6,898 bases of DNA, taken from Sutterella sp. Its GTDB lineage: Bacteria; Pseudomonadota; Gammaproteobacteria; Burkholderiales; Burkholderiaceae_F. Numbering within the stretch: the stretch's first letter is position 1; the number at the start of each line of letters is the position of its first letter. Positions 1 through 6,578 of this stretch are shown one piece after another. Below the pieces are notes generated by a model. That model was not told where the DNA came from. It saw only the letters and a program-made list of their open reading frames with translations, and did no database searches. The DNA lies in the NCBI GenBank assembly GCA_020025965.1, contig JAHHRG010000079.1:1-6898 (forward strand), read 5' to 3'. The position numbers were made by a program, and so were the translations under genes.

Positions 1-1825
1 CAGCGTCACCGTAGGCAAGACCGGCCAAATGACGCGGCTGGCGAATGCCCTTCACCGTCCACGGACCGTCGCTGACGGTCTCGTCGGGGAAGAAGACACG
101 GCCAAGTTCAAACACGCGAACGCGCTCAGCTTTACGGTTCAGGTTGTACTTGAGAATGTCAACCAAACCGCCAACCAACTGCGTACGCATGACGGAGAGC
201 TGGGAGGCGATCGGATTCAACAAGCGGATGGGCTTGTCGTTATCGGCAAAGTCCTTTTCCCAAGCTTCGGGGACGAAGGAGAAGTTGATGAGTTCCTGAT
301 AGCCCAAGTTCGCCATTTCAAGACGAAGCTGGTGAGCGGAACGCGTACCTTCCTTCTGACTCTTCATAGCGATACGAGCAAGGGGCGGACGATCCGGAAG
401 CTTTTCGTAACCGTAGAGGCGGGCCACTTCTTCAATCAGATCTTCTTCGATTTCAATGTCGAAGCGATGCGTCGGGGCCTGAACCGTAAAGACGGAACCG
501 TCAAAGGTGTATTCAAAGCCCAAGCGCGTGAACGTATCTTCCATAGCGGAGACGGGAATGTCCATGCCAACCACCTTGAGGCAGCGGTCAACGCGCATCG
601 TGACAGGCTTGCGTTCCGGCAGATTCACGATCTGGTCGTCAACAGGACCAACCTTCGTATCGGGCGTGCCGCAGATATCAAGAACCAAGCGCGTCAGATA
701 TTCGATATGGTCGACATGGCTACCGAAGTCCACTCCTCGTTCGAAGCGATAGGCGGCATCAGTCGAGAAGTTGAGCTTGCGGCAACGGCCCTGAATCGCG
801 ACCTGCTGCCAGAAAGCGGCTTCGATGAAGAGATCCGTCGTTTCGTCAGAAACAGCCGTTTCCTTGCCGCCCATAATGCCGGCGATACAAACAGGCTTGT
901 CACCGTCACAGATAACGCCGTAGTAGGGATCGAGATCAACCGTCGTGTCGTTCAACAATTCGATCTTTTCGCCTTCACGGGCCCAGCGAACGACGAGTTC
1001 GTCGGCTTCCAACTTCTTCATATCGTAGAAGTGCGTCGGGCGACCGAGTTCGAGCATCACGTAGTTGGAGATATCAACCAGGGCAGAAATGTGGCGCATG
1101 CCGGAGCGTTCAAGACGTTCGACCATCCAAGCCGGCGTTTCGGCTCGGGCATTCAAGCCGCGGATCACACGCCCCGTGAAACGACCGCAAAGATCGGCGT
1201 TTTCAACCTTGACCGGATAACGGCATTCGCAGGTAGCGGATACTGCGTCCATGGCGGGAACGTTAAAGGGAGCACCGGTCACGGCGTGAAGATCGCGAGC
1301 TACGCCGAGAATGGACAAAGCGTCACCGCGATTGGGCGTCAGCTTGATGTCGATTACGGCTTCGTCCAACTTCGCGTATTCGCGAATGGACATACCGACA
1401 GGAGCGTCTTCGGGGAGAATCCAAATACCGGAGTGATCTTCACCGATGCCGAGTTCACGAGCGGAGCAGAGCATGCCGAAAGAGGCCACTCCGCGGAGCT
1501 TCGACTTCTTGATCTTGAAGTCACCAGGAAGCACGGCACCAATCGTGGCGCAAACTACCTTGATGCCGGCGCGTACGTTCGGAGCCCCGCAAACAATCTG
1601 GAGCGTTTCGCCGGTACCGGCGTTCACCTCACAGACGTGAAGGTGGTCCGAATTTTCATGGTCGCGGCAGGTCAGCACTTCGGCAACAACGACGCCGGAG
1701 AAAGCCGGAGCAACCTTCATCACATCTTCAACTTCAAGACCGGCCATTGTCAGCGTTTCGGCCAATTCATCGGTCGTGAGCTGCGGATTCACGTATTGGC
1801 GCAGCCATTCTTCTGTAAACAACAT
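1..1825 (-). CDS. pheT: Phenylalanyl-tRNA synthetase beta subunit, 3' end cut by window edge
   Basis: Large subunit of the cytoplasmic alpha2-beta2 PheRS; it binds tRNA-Phe and carries the editing site, while the alpha subunit charges the tRNA. The frame is open from the ATG at 1825 to the left edge, giving 608 residues of an expected roughly 800. The N-terminus reads MLFTEEWLRQYVNPQLT. An EMAP/OB-fold tRNA-binding region includes ENSDHLHVC (residues 57-65). A B5-type segment with DLIEEVARLYGYEKLP lies near residues 455-475, and the start of the catalytic-like core carries NPIASQLSVMRTQLVGG and KYNLNRKAERVRVFELGRVF near the window edge. The missing end should hold the rest of the core and the anticodon-binding (FDX-ACB) domain. 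An AAGGA ribosome site at 1834-1838 lies 8 nt before the ATG, and only 17 nt separate it from the pheS stop, so the two subunits are cotranscribed. Frame and family are certain; the C-terminus cannot be judged. Confidence 0.97.
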   Translation of the reverse strand, partial: MLFTEEWLRQYVNPQLTTDELAETLTMAGLEVEDVMKVAPAFSGVVVAEVLTCRDHENSDHLHVCEVNAGTGETLQIVCGAPNVRAGIKVVCATIGAVLPGDFKIKKSKLRGVASFGMLCSARELGIGEDHSGIWILPEDAPVGMSIREYAKLDEAVIDIKLTPNRGDALSILGVARDLHAVTGAPFNVPAMDAVSATCECRYPVKVENADLCGRFTGRVIRGLNARAETPAWMVERLERSGMRHISALVDISNYVMLELGRPTHFYDMKKLEADELVVRWAREGEKIELLNDTTVDLDPYYGVICDGDKPVCIAGIMGGKETAVSDETTDLFIEAAFWQQVAIQGRCRKLNFSTDAAYRFERGVDFGSHVDHIEYLTRLVLDICGTPDTKVGPVDDQIVNLPERKPVTMRVDRCLKVVGMDIPVSAMEDTFTRLGFEYTFDGSVFTVQAPTHRFDIEIEEDLIEEVARLYGYEKLPDRPPLARIAMKSQKEGTRSAHQLRLEMANLGYQELINFSFVPEAWEKDFADNDKPIRLLNPIASQLSVMRTQLVGGLVDILKYNLNRKAERVRVFELGRVFFPDETVSDGPWTVKGIRQPRHLAGLAYGDA

Positions 1826-1842
1826 GTCAGTATTCCTTCCGA

Positions 1843-2859
1843 TCAGTTGAACTGGCGCAGGAAGCGCAGATCGCCTTCAAAGAAGAGGCGAAGATCATCG
1901 ATACCGTAGCGGAGCATCGTGAGACGTTCAAGGCCGGAGCCGAACGCAAAGCCGATGTACTTTTCCGGATCAAGGCCGTAGTTTCGAACAACGTTCGGGT
2001 GCACTTCACCGGCACCCGAGATTTCGAGCCACTTACCCTTACGCGGGCCGCTCGTAAACATCATGTCCACTTCGACGGAAGGTTCCGTGAACGGGAAGTA
2101 ACTCGGGCGGAAGCGAACGATCAGGTCGTCCGTTTCAAAGAAGCGACGGAGGAAGTCGCTGTAGACGCCCTTCAAGTCCGTGAAGCTCACGTCGTCGCCA
2201 ATCCAGAGGCCTTCGACCTGATGGAACATCGGAGAGTGCGTGGCATCGGAGTCAACGCGGTAAGTACGCCCCGGAGCAATCACCTTGATCGGAGCCTGAT
2301 GCGTACGGGCATAACGAACCTGCATCGGAGACGTATGCGGACGCAACGGCAACTGACGGCCTTCTTCGTCACAACGATCGACGTAGAAGGTATCCTGCAT
2401 GGAACGAGCCGGATGGTTGGGCGGATTGTTAAGCGCCGTGAAGCTGAACCAGTCGCTTTCGATTTCGGGGCCGTCGGCCACTTCAAAACCGATAGAGCGG
2501 AAAATTTCTTCGATACGCATCCACGTACGCATTACTGGATGAATGCCGCCTTCGGAGCGAACACGCCCCGGCAGGGTGACGTCGATGGCTTCGCTTTCGA
2601 GCTTCGCCTGCATGGCTGCATTGGCGAGTTCTTCGCGACGGGCTTCGAGGGCAGCGGCAATGGCACCCTTGGCTTTATTGATTTCCTGACCTCGGGCACG
2701 GCGTTCTTCCGGAGCGAGCGTACCGAGTTGCTTCATGAGCTGAGTCACGCGACCGGTCTTGCCAATGTACTTCGCCTTGGCATCTTCCAAAGCGGCCGGC
2801 TGCTGAGCGGCGGCAAAGTCCCGCTGGGCGGACTCAATGAGTTCGGAAAGTTCTTGCAT
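1843..2859 (-). CDS. pheS: Phenylalanyl-tRNA synthetase alpha subunit
   Basis: Catalytic subunit of PheRS, which attaches phenylalanine to tRNA-Phe in the cytoplasm. I chose the ATG at 2859 (338 aa, MQELSELIES...) over a TTG at 2877. It has a GGGA ribosome site at 2869-2872 with 9 nt spacing, and the length matches homologues of about 337 aa. Residues 1-90 form the charged N-terminal coiled-coil arm that contacts tRNA. The class II catalytic core follows: HPVMRTW (107-113), HPARSMQDTFYV (149-160), motif 2 FHQVEG (212-217), and motif 3 GFAFGSGLERLTMLRYGI (303-320). Ala305 in motif 3 corresponds to the E. coli Ala294 that sets the size of the phenylalanine pocket. One oddity is that the loop usually read as LRTHTS is LRPHTS here (172-177). 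The gene is followed 17 nt later by pheT and preceded by a 422-nt structured gap after rplT. Confidence 0.98.
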   Translation of the reverse strand: MQELSELIESAQRDFAAAQQPAALEDAKAKYIGKTGRVTQLMKQLGTLAPEERRARGQEINKAKGAIAAALEARREELANAAMQAKLESEAIDVTLPGRVRSEGGIHPVMRTWMRIEEIFRSIGFEVADGPEIESDWFSFTALNNPPNHPARSMQDTFYVDRCDEEGRQLPLRPHTSPMQVRYARTHQAPIKVIAPGRTYRVDSDATHSPMFHQVEGLWIGDDVSFTDLKGVYSDFLRRFFETDDLIVRFRPSYFPFTEPSVEVDMMFTSGPRKGKWLEISGAGEVHPNVVRNYGLDPEKYIGFAFGSGLERLTMLRYGIDDLRLFFEGDLRFLRQFN

Positions 2860-2908
2860 AGTGACTGATCCCGACAACTACTTGATATTGCACCAAAATT
2901 GGTAATTA

Positions 2909-2937
2909 GGGTCTCTCCGAAAACAGAGTCTAGACCC
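2909..2937 (-). other. Hairpin in the pheS leader, sharing arms with the rplT terminator
   Basis: On the minus strand GGGTCT pairs with AGACCC, a 3-nt AGA bulge follows, then CTCTG pairs with CGGAG around a TTTT loop. No U tract follows, so it is not an intrinsic terminator. Its plus-strand GGGTCTCTC (2909-2917) is a perfect 9-nt complement of 3171-3179 in the upstream terminator, and AGACCCGG occurs both here (2932-2939) and there (3174-3181). It lies about 50 nt before the pheS start, so a role in translation or message stability is possible, but this is inference. Confidence 0.5.
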
Positions 2938-3040
2938 GGAAATGAGGAGTCGCGTTCGCATGAGGCGAGAACCTCAAACGGGGCAAACTCTTGAGAAAAG
3001 ACCGTCGAGCCACTCATAAGACTCACGTCCCTTTCCCAAG

Positions 3041-3077
3041 AATTTCCCTCCCGAACGACTTCTCGGGAATGGAAATT
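3041..3077 (-). other. Interrupted long hairpin in the pheS leader
   Basis: AATTTCC (minus strand) pairs with GGAAATT, then after a small asymmetric interruption (AT opposite G) TCCCGA pairs with TCGGGA, closing an 8-nt loop at 3055-3062. That is 13 Watson-Crick pairs. What follows is CTTGGGAAAGGGAC, which is not a U tract, so termination is unlikely. It could be an RNase III or stability element, or part of a pheST regulatory fold. Confidence 0.5.
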
Positions 3078-3161
3078 TCTTATTTTACAGAGATTTGCGA
3101 AGATTAACCGAACTTTTTGGGTAAACCCCGCTTTCGACGGATTAGCAAAACAAAAAAAGGC

Positions 3162-3203
3162 AAAAAAAAAGAGAGACCCGGCGGTTAAACCAGATCTCTC
3201 TTT
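3162..3203 (-). terminator. Strong intrinsic terminator after rplT
   Basis: On the minus strand a 14-bp stem is made by arms 3190-3203 and 3168-3181 (two G-U pairs) with an 8-nt loop (3182-3189). It is followed directly by a run of nine T residues (3170 down to 3162) and further T-rich sequence. It lies 78 nt after the rplT stop. It should end, or partly end, the tRNA-thrS-infC-rpmI-rplT transcript before pheST. pheST therefore needs read-through, antitermination or its own promoter. As the mirror sequence is A-rich on the other side, it is oriented for the minus strand. Confidence 0.88.
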
Positions 3204-3281
3204 CGCAATCATCGAAGCACCCGGACTAAAAGTCCTTTGATCGGCAGATACCGAAGGCGTCCGGAATACGTACTTCGCTAA

Positions 3282-3632
3282 TTAGGCAGCCTTGACCTGA
3301 GCGACGAGGGCAGCAAAGCCTTCCTTGTCGAACACAGCCATGTCGGCGAGAACCTTACGGTCGAGTTCGATGCCGGCCTTCTTGAGACCGTTCATGAACA
3401 CGGAGTACGTCATGCCGTTGGAACGCGTAGCAGCGTTGATACGGGCAATCCAGAGGCGGCGGAACACGCGCTTCTTGTTGCGGCGGTCACGGTAAGCATA
3501 CTGACCGGCCTTCATGACAGCCTGCTTGGCAACACGGTAAACGTTGTTGCGGCGGAGGCAGAAACCCTTGGAAAGGGCAAAAATCTTCTTATGACGGGCG
3601 CGAGCCGTCACACCACGCTTAACTCGGGGCAT
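3282..3632 (-). CDS. rplT: 50S ribosomal protein bL20
   Basis: Binds 23S rRNA early in 50S assembly and, in bacteria where it has been studied, represses translation of its own operon by binding the mRNA. The product has 116 residues, close to the usual 117-120. The first ~60 residues are the very basic extended arm (MPRVKRGVTARARHKK, then KQAVMKAGQYAYRDRR at 36-51). The rest is the globular RNA-binding domain with WIARINAA and NGLKKAGIELDRKVLADMAVFDK. Start is ATG with AAGGAG at 3642-3647 and good spacing, 18 nt after the rpmI stop, so rpmI-rplT form one translational pair. One oddity is residues 22-30, KGFCLRRNN, where homologues I know have KGF/Y-x-G-[RA]; the usual glycine is Leu26. Identity is certain; the meaning of the change is unknown. 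Confidence 0.98.
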   Translation of the reverse strand: MPRVKRGVTARARHKKIFALSKGFCLRRNNVYRVAKQAVMKAGQYAYRDRRNKKRVFRRLWIARINAATRSNGMTYSVFMNGLKKAGIELDRKVLADMAVFDKEGFAALVAQVKAA

Positions 3633-3650
3633 CTTTCTAATCTCCTTTAA

Positions 3651-3848
3651 TTAGGCGTAGGGCAACATGCGACGAACGGAAGCCATATCCGATTCATGGA
3701 CATTAACCATGCCGCGGAGCTGACGCTTGTTCTTCGTCGTACGCTTCGTGAGAATGTGACGCTTGGTAGCGTGGGCACGCTTGATCGAGCCGCTGGCACG
3801 GGGCTTGAAACGCTTGGCCGCAGCGCGCTTGGTTTTCATCTTCGGCAT
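3651..3848 (-). CDS. rpmI: 50S ribosomal protein bL35
   Basis: Small basic protein of the large ribosomal subunit. The 65 residues begin MPKMKTKRAAAKRFK and include KRAHATKRHILTKRTTKNKRQLRG; length and the Lys/Arg-rich character are exactly those of the family. The ATG at 3848 is preceded by GAGG (3858-3861) 9 nt upstream. It is followed 18 nt later by rplT and separated from infC by 170 nt. That gap carries strong secondary structure, and bL20 regulation of this pair in other bacteria acts through RNA around this point. Nothing in the protein is unusual. Confidence 0.98.
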   Translation of the reverse strand: MPKMKTKRAAAKRFKPRASGSIKRAHATKRHILTKRTTKNKRQLRGMVNVHESDMASVRRMLPYA

Positions 3849-3929
3849 TTGCCGTTACCTCATTATTGTATGAACTACAGGCGGCCGCATAGAGTTGCGA
3901 TACTTGGTAAGCCCGAGCTCACTTGTTAT

Positions 3930-3980
3930 CCGCTTTGCTCGGTTCGAAACTTTCGCTTCGAACCGAATGCGGGAAAGCGG
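3930..3980 (-). promoter_or_regulatory. Compound hairpin between infC and rpmI, candidate bL20 operator
   Basis: A 10-bp inner stem (TCGGTTCGAA at 3939-3948 with TTCGAACCGA at 3957-3966, loop 3949-3956) sits on a 7-bp outer stem (CCGCTTT at 3930-3936 with AAAGCGG at 3974-3980), with an asymmetric internal loop of 2 and 7 nt between them. There is no U tract on either side, so it is not a terminator. A competing 6-bp pairing (CCGAGC at 3913-3918 with GCTCGG at 3937-3942) overlaps the inner stem, so two folds are mutually exclusive. In E. coli bL20 represses rpmI-rplT by binding structured mRNA in the infC-rpmI region. Assigning this hairpin to that role is inference from position; I could not match it to the 23S rRNA binding site. 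Confidence 0.55.
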
Positions 3981-3985
3981 TGATT

Positions 3986-4007
3986 CTACCTCAAAAATTC
4001 GAAGTAG
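3986..4007 (-). other. Small hairpin just after the infC stop
   Basis: Minus strand CTACTTC pairs with GAGGTAG (7 bp, one G-U) around an 8-nt AT-rich loop, 11 nt after the infC stop codon. No U run follows. It may stabilise the infC 3' end or be part of the larger infC-rpmI control structure; function is not established. Confidence 0.35.
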
Positions 4008-4018
4008 TGTAGAAAAAA

Positions 4019-4540
4019 TTACTTTTTCTTTTTGGGAGCGAGCACCATGATCATCTGGCGCCCTTCCAACTTCGGCTTGTGTTCGACCTGAGCGATTTCG
4101 TCAAGTTCCGTACGAATACGGTCCATGAGCTCCATGCCGAACTGCTGGTGAGCCATTTCACGACCGCGGAAGCGGAGCGTGATCTTGGCCTTATCGCCGT
4201 CATTCAGGAATCGCGTGACATTGCGAAGCTTGGTCTGGTAGTCGTTCTCATCCGTTGCCGGACGGAACTTGACTTCCTTGACCTGGATAACCTTCTGCTT
4301 GGCCTTGGCTTCCTGAGCCTTCTTCTGTTCCTGATAGCGGAATTTACCGTAATCCATCAGGCGGCAGACCGGAGGCTGTGCGTTCGGTGCGACCTCAACA
4401 AGGTCGACATCGGCTTCGGCAGCCATGTGAAGGGCCTCAGACGTGCGAACAATACCGATCTGGGCGCCATCGACGCCAGTCAATCGGACCTCAGGAACTC
4501 GGATCTCACCATTGATCCGATGCTTGCGATCGTTTGCTAT
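4019..4540 (-). CDS. infC: Translation initiation factor IF-3, AUA start
   Basis: IF-3 binds the 30S subunit, prevents premature 50S joining and checks start codon and initiator tRNA. An internal TTG at 4483 would give only 154 aa and cut off the conserved N-terminal motif. Extending upstream in frame adds IANDRKHRINGEIRVPEVR, and the next stop lies just beyond, at 4559-4561. No ATG, GTG or TTG exists in that extension. The best start is ATA at 4538-4540, with GGGAG at 4548-4552 spaced 7 nt, giving 173 aa. This aligns with homologues reading (M)ATDKSHRINGEI. An ATT two codons earlier is only 1 nt from the ribosome site and fits worse. The N-domain holds RLMDYGKFRY (60-69), a basic linker follows, and the C-domain carries ITLRFRGREMAHQQ and ends GRQMIMVLAPKKKK. 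The gap to the thrS stop is 30 nt. Confidence 0.95.
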   Translation of the reverse strand: MANDRKHRINGEIRVPEVRLTGVDGAQIGIVRTSEALHMAAEADVDLVEVAPNAQPPVCRLMDYGKFRYQEQKKAQEAKAKQKVIQVKEVKFRPATDENDYQTKLRNVTRFLNDGDKAKITLRFRGREMAHQQFGMELMDRIRTELDEIAQVEHKPKLEGRQMIMVLAPKKKK

Positions 4541-4547
4541 GACAATA

Positions 4548-4552
4548 CTCCC
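4548..4552 (-). promoter_or_regulatory. Ribosome binding site that fixes the non-canonical infC start
   Basis: GGGAG on the minus strand, 7 nt before the ATA at 4540. It is the only purine-rich SD-like site in the thrS-infC gap, and its spacing selects ATA over the ATT at 4544-4546 (1 nt away) and over the internal TTG at 4483. Confidence 0.7.
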
Positions 4553-4570
4553 AAAAAGTTAAAAGTGCGA

Positions 4571-6490
4571 TCAGTGCTTGAAAGCGCTGCGGTTACGGTC
4601 TTCTTCGGTAATCATCTTGATGAAATCTTCCACCTTGATGCTACCGAGATCCTTCCCGCCGCGGGCACGAACCGCCACGGTACCAGCCTGCTTTTCCTTC
4701 TCGCCAACGACGAGGATGTACGGAATCTTCTGCAGGCTAAGCTCTCGAATTTTATAGTTAATCTTTTCACTGCGCAAATCGGATTGAACGCGAATGTGAG
4801 CGCGGTGAAGCTGCTGGGCCACTTCCTTGACGTAATCCTGCTGGTTGTCAGTAATGCAGGTAATCGCACACTGAACCGGAGCGAGCCAGACAGGGAAGGC
4901 ACCGGCGTATTCTTCAATGAGCATACCGATCCAGCGTTCGAGAGAACCGAGGATAGCACGGTGAAGCATCACAGGCACCTTGCGGCTGTTGTCTTCGGCG
5001 ACGTATTCGGCGCCCAAGCGACCAGGCATCTGGAAGTCGACCTGAATCGTACCGCACTGCCAGGAACGGCCGAGGCAGTCCTTCAGATGATATTCGATCT
5101 TGGGACCGTAGAAAGCGCCTTCGCCTTCAAGAATTTCGTACTTGATGCCGAGAGCGTCAAGGCTGTCCATAATGGCCTTTTCAGCCTTGTCCCAGATGGC
5201 ATCTTCACCGATACGCATTTCCGGACGCGTAGCGACCTTGTAAGCGATTTCCGTGAAACCGAAGTCCTTATAGACTTCCTGAACGAGACGCGTATAGTCT
5301 TCGCATTCCTTCAGAATCTGGTCTTCAGTACAGAAGATATGGCCGTCGTCCTGGCAGAAGCCGCGAACACGCATCATGCCGTGCAGGGAACCAGAGGGTT
5401 CGTTACGGTGGCACTGGCCAAATTCGCCGATACGAATCGGAAGATCGCGGTAGCTACGAAGCTTATTGTTGAAGATCTGGATGTGACCCGGGCAGTTCAT
5501 CGGCTTCAAAGCGTAGTAACGGTTTTCCGATTCCGTCGTGAACATGTTGGTACGATACTTGGCCCAGTGACCGGAACGTTCCCAGAGGGAGCGGTCAAGA
5601 AGCTGCGGTGCCTTCACTTCTTCGTAACCGTTGTCGTTATAGACATTACGCATGTACTGTTCGACAACCTGCCAGAGAGCCCAGCCCTTGGCATGCCAGA
5701 AAATAAGACCCGGAGCTTCATCTTGGAGATGGAAGAGATCCAATTCCTTACCGAGGCGACGGTGATCGCGCTTTTCGGCTTCCTCAAGCATCTTGAGGTA
5801 TGCCGCCTGGTCGTCCTTCGTAGCCCAGGCCGTACCGTAAATACGCTGCAGCATTTCATTCTTGCTGTTACCGCGCCAATAGGCACCGGCCACCTTCATC
5901 AGGCGGTGCACCTTCAAAACACCGGTGCGCGGCACGTGAGGACCGCGGCAGAGGTCGGTAAAGTCGCCCTGACGGTAAAGAGAAATCGTTTCACCGGCAG
6001 GAATGTCGGAGATGATTTCAGCTTTGTACTTTTCACCCAAGTTCGTAAAGTAAGCAACCGCTTCGTCACGGTCCATTTCAATACGTTCGATCGTGATGTT
6101 GCGCTTCACGATTTCGTCCATACGGGCTTCGATCGCCTTCAAGTCGTCCGGCGTAAAAGCACGGCTGTAGGAGAAGTCGTAGTAGAAACCGTTTTCGATC
6201 GACGGCCCGATCGTGACCTGAGCGTCAGGATAAAGTTCCTTAACGGCATGAGCCATCAGGTGAGCGGTCGAATGGCGGAGAATATCGAGGCCTTCGGGAT
6301 CGCGCCCCGTAATGATGGCCACGTCGGCATCGGCTTCGATGCGCGTCGTCACGTCAACAAGCTTGCCGTTCACGCGGCCAGCCAAAGCGGCCTTAGCCAA
6401 ACCAGCACCAATGTCGGCCGCCACTTCGGCAACCGTCACGGCTCCTTCGAATTCGCGCTTGGAACCGTCGGGGAGAGTAATAACCACCAT
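4571..6490 (-). CDS. thrS: Threonyl-tRNA synthetase
   Basis: Class II synthetase charging tRNA-Thr in the cytoplasm, acting as a homodimer with a zinc ion that recognises threonine. The product is 639 aa (E. coli 642). Order: TGS domain (1-61, MVVITLPDGS...); editing domain with HSTAH (His73, His77) and DLCRGPHVP (Cys181, His185), which removes mischarged serine; catalytic core with zinc ligands Cys333 (MNCPGH), His384 (DDGH) and His510 (VMLH); motif 2 Arg362 in HRNEPSG; motif 3 GSLERWIGMLIEEYAG with Arg519; C-terminal anticodon-binding domain from about 535 (VWLAPVQ, then DLRSEKINYKIRE and YILVVGEKE). All key residues are present. The ATG is preceded by GAGG (6498-6501), spacing 7 nt. Upstream lie a terminator and a Thr-codon leader ORF, suggesting attenuation; infC follows after 30 nt. 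Confidence 0.99.
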   Translation of the reverse strand: MVVITLPDGSKREFEGAVTVAEVAADIGAGLAKAALAGRVNGKLVDVTTRIEADADVAIITGRDPEGLDILRHSTAHLMAHAVKELYPDAQVTIGPSIENGFYYDFSYSRAFTPDDLKAIEARMDEIVKRNITIERIEMDRDEAVAYFTNLGEKYKAEIISDIPAGETISLYRQGDFTDLCRGPHVPRTGVLKVHRLMKVAGAYWRGNSKNEMLQRIYGTAWATKDDQAAYLKMLEEAEKRDHRRLGKELDLFHLQDEAPGLIFWHAKGWALWQVVEQYMRNVYNDNGYEEVKAPQLLDRSLWERSGHWAKYRTNMFTTESENRYYALKPMNCPGHIQIFNNKLRSYRDLPIRIGEFGQCHRNEPSGSLHGMMRVRGFCQDDGHIFCTEDQILKECEDYTRLVQEVYKDFGFTEIAYKVATRPEMRIGEDAIWDKAEKAIMDSLDALGIKYEILEGEGAFYGPKIEYHLKDCLGRSWQCGTIQVDFQMPGRLGAEYVAEDNSRKVPVMLHRAILGSLERWIGMLIEEYAGAFPVWLAPVQCAITCITDNQQDYVKEVAQQLHRAHIRVQSDLRSEKINYKIRELSLQKIPYILVVGEKEKQAGTVAVRARGGKDLGSIKVEDFIKMITEEDRNRSAFKH

Positions 6491-6521
6491 TTGATTACCT
6501 CTTGTGTATTTTGTACAGACG

Positions 6522-6554
6522 AAAAAAAAGTGCGGACATGAGCCGCACTTTTTT
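6522..6554 (-). terminator. Intrinsic terminator in the thrS leader, probable attenuator
   Basis: On the minus strand a 12-bp perfect stem (AAAAAAGTGCGG with CCGCACTTTTTT, arms 6543-6554 and 6524-6535, 7-nt loop) continues into a run of eight T (6529 down to 6522). It ends 31 nt before the thrS ATG and begins 44 nt after the stop of the threonine-rich leader ORF. Read only as a tRNA-Val terminator it would block thrS, for which I see no promoter between it and the start codon. That argues for conditional read-through. The symmetric A/T flanks mean it could also terminate plus-strand transcripts. Confidence 0.88.
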
Positions 6555-6578
6555 GCCTTGGTAAATTGTCAGACAACG

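Larger units (their letters stand above)
2860..3281 (-). other. rplT-pheS intergenic region and pheST leader
   Basis: This 422-nt stretch has no convincing gene. In transcription order it holds a small hairpin (3223-3235, GGACT/AGTCC with a 3-nt loop), a strong intrinsic terminator (3162-3203), a U-rich tail, a long interrupted hairpin (3041-3077) and a third hairpin (2909-2937) before the pheS ribosome site. An alternative pairing CCGGAC/GTCCGG would compete with the small hairpin. A TAAAAT at 3082-3087 resembles a -10 box, but no good -35 stands 16-18 nt upstream, so a pheST promoter is not demonstrated. A frame open from an ATG at 3212 runs through the whole gap and out of frame into pheS. 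It is probably chance, because its Phe-rich stretch is the terminator U tract. I see no Phe-rich leader peptide ahead of the terminator of the E. coli pheM kind. Confidence 0.6.

Noticed and set aside
2857..2877. A TTG start giving PheS six extra residues (MSGSVT).
   Set aside because: The ATG at 2859 has a suitably spaced GGGA, and the resulting 338 aa match homologues.
2745..3212. A 155-codon minus-strand frame from an ATG at 3212 with a signal-peptide-like LFFFAFFCFA stretch.
   Set aside because: The hydrophobic stretch is the terminator U tract read as Phe codons, the frame runs through hairpins and overlaps pheS out of frame, and the ribosome site is poor. Kept only as a speculative control idea.
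3865..3870. TACAAT as a -10 box for rpmI.
   Set aside because: No -35 stands at the right distance and the start site would fall on the rpmI ribosome binding site.
4544..4546. ATT as the infC start, by analogy with E. coli AUU.
   Set aside because: Only 1 nt separates it from the GGGAG site, and homologues begin at the position of the ATA.
4079..6541. An 820-codon open frame on the plus strand opposite infC and thrS, with similar long ones opposite pheT and pheS.
   Set aside because: It is codon-aligned with the real minus-strand genes and stays open because those genes avoid TTA, CTA and TCA codons. The minus-strand products are unmistakable and the antisense translation looks like no protein family.
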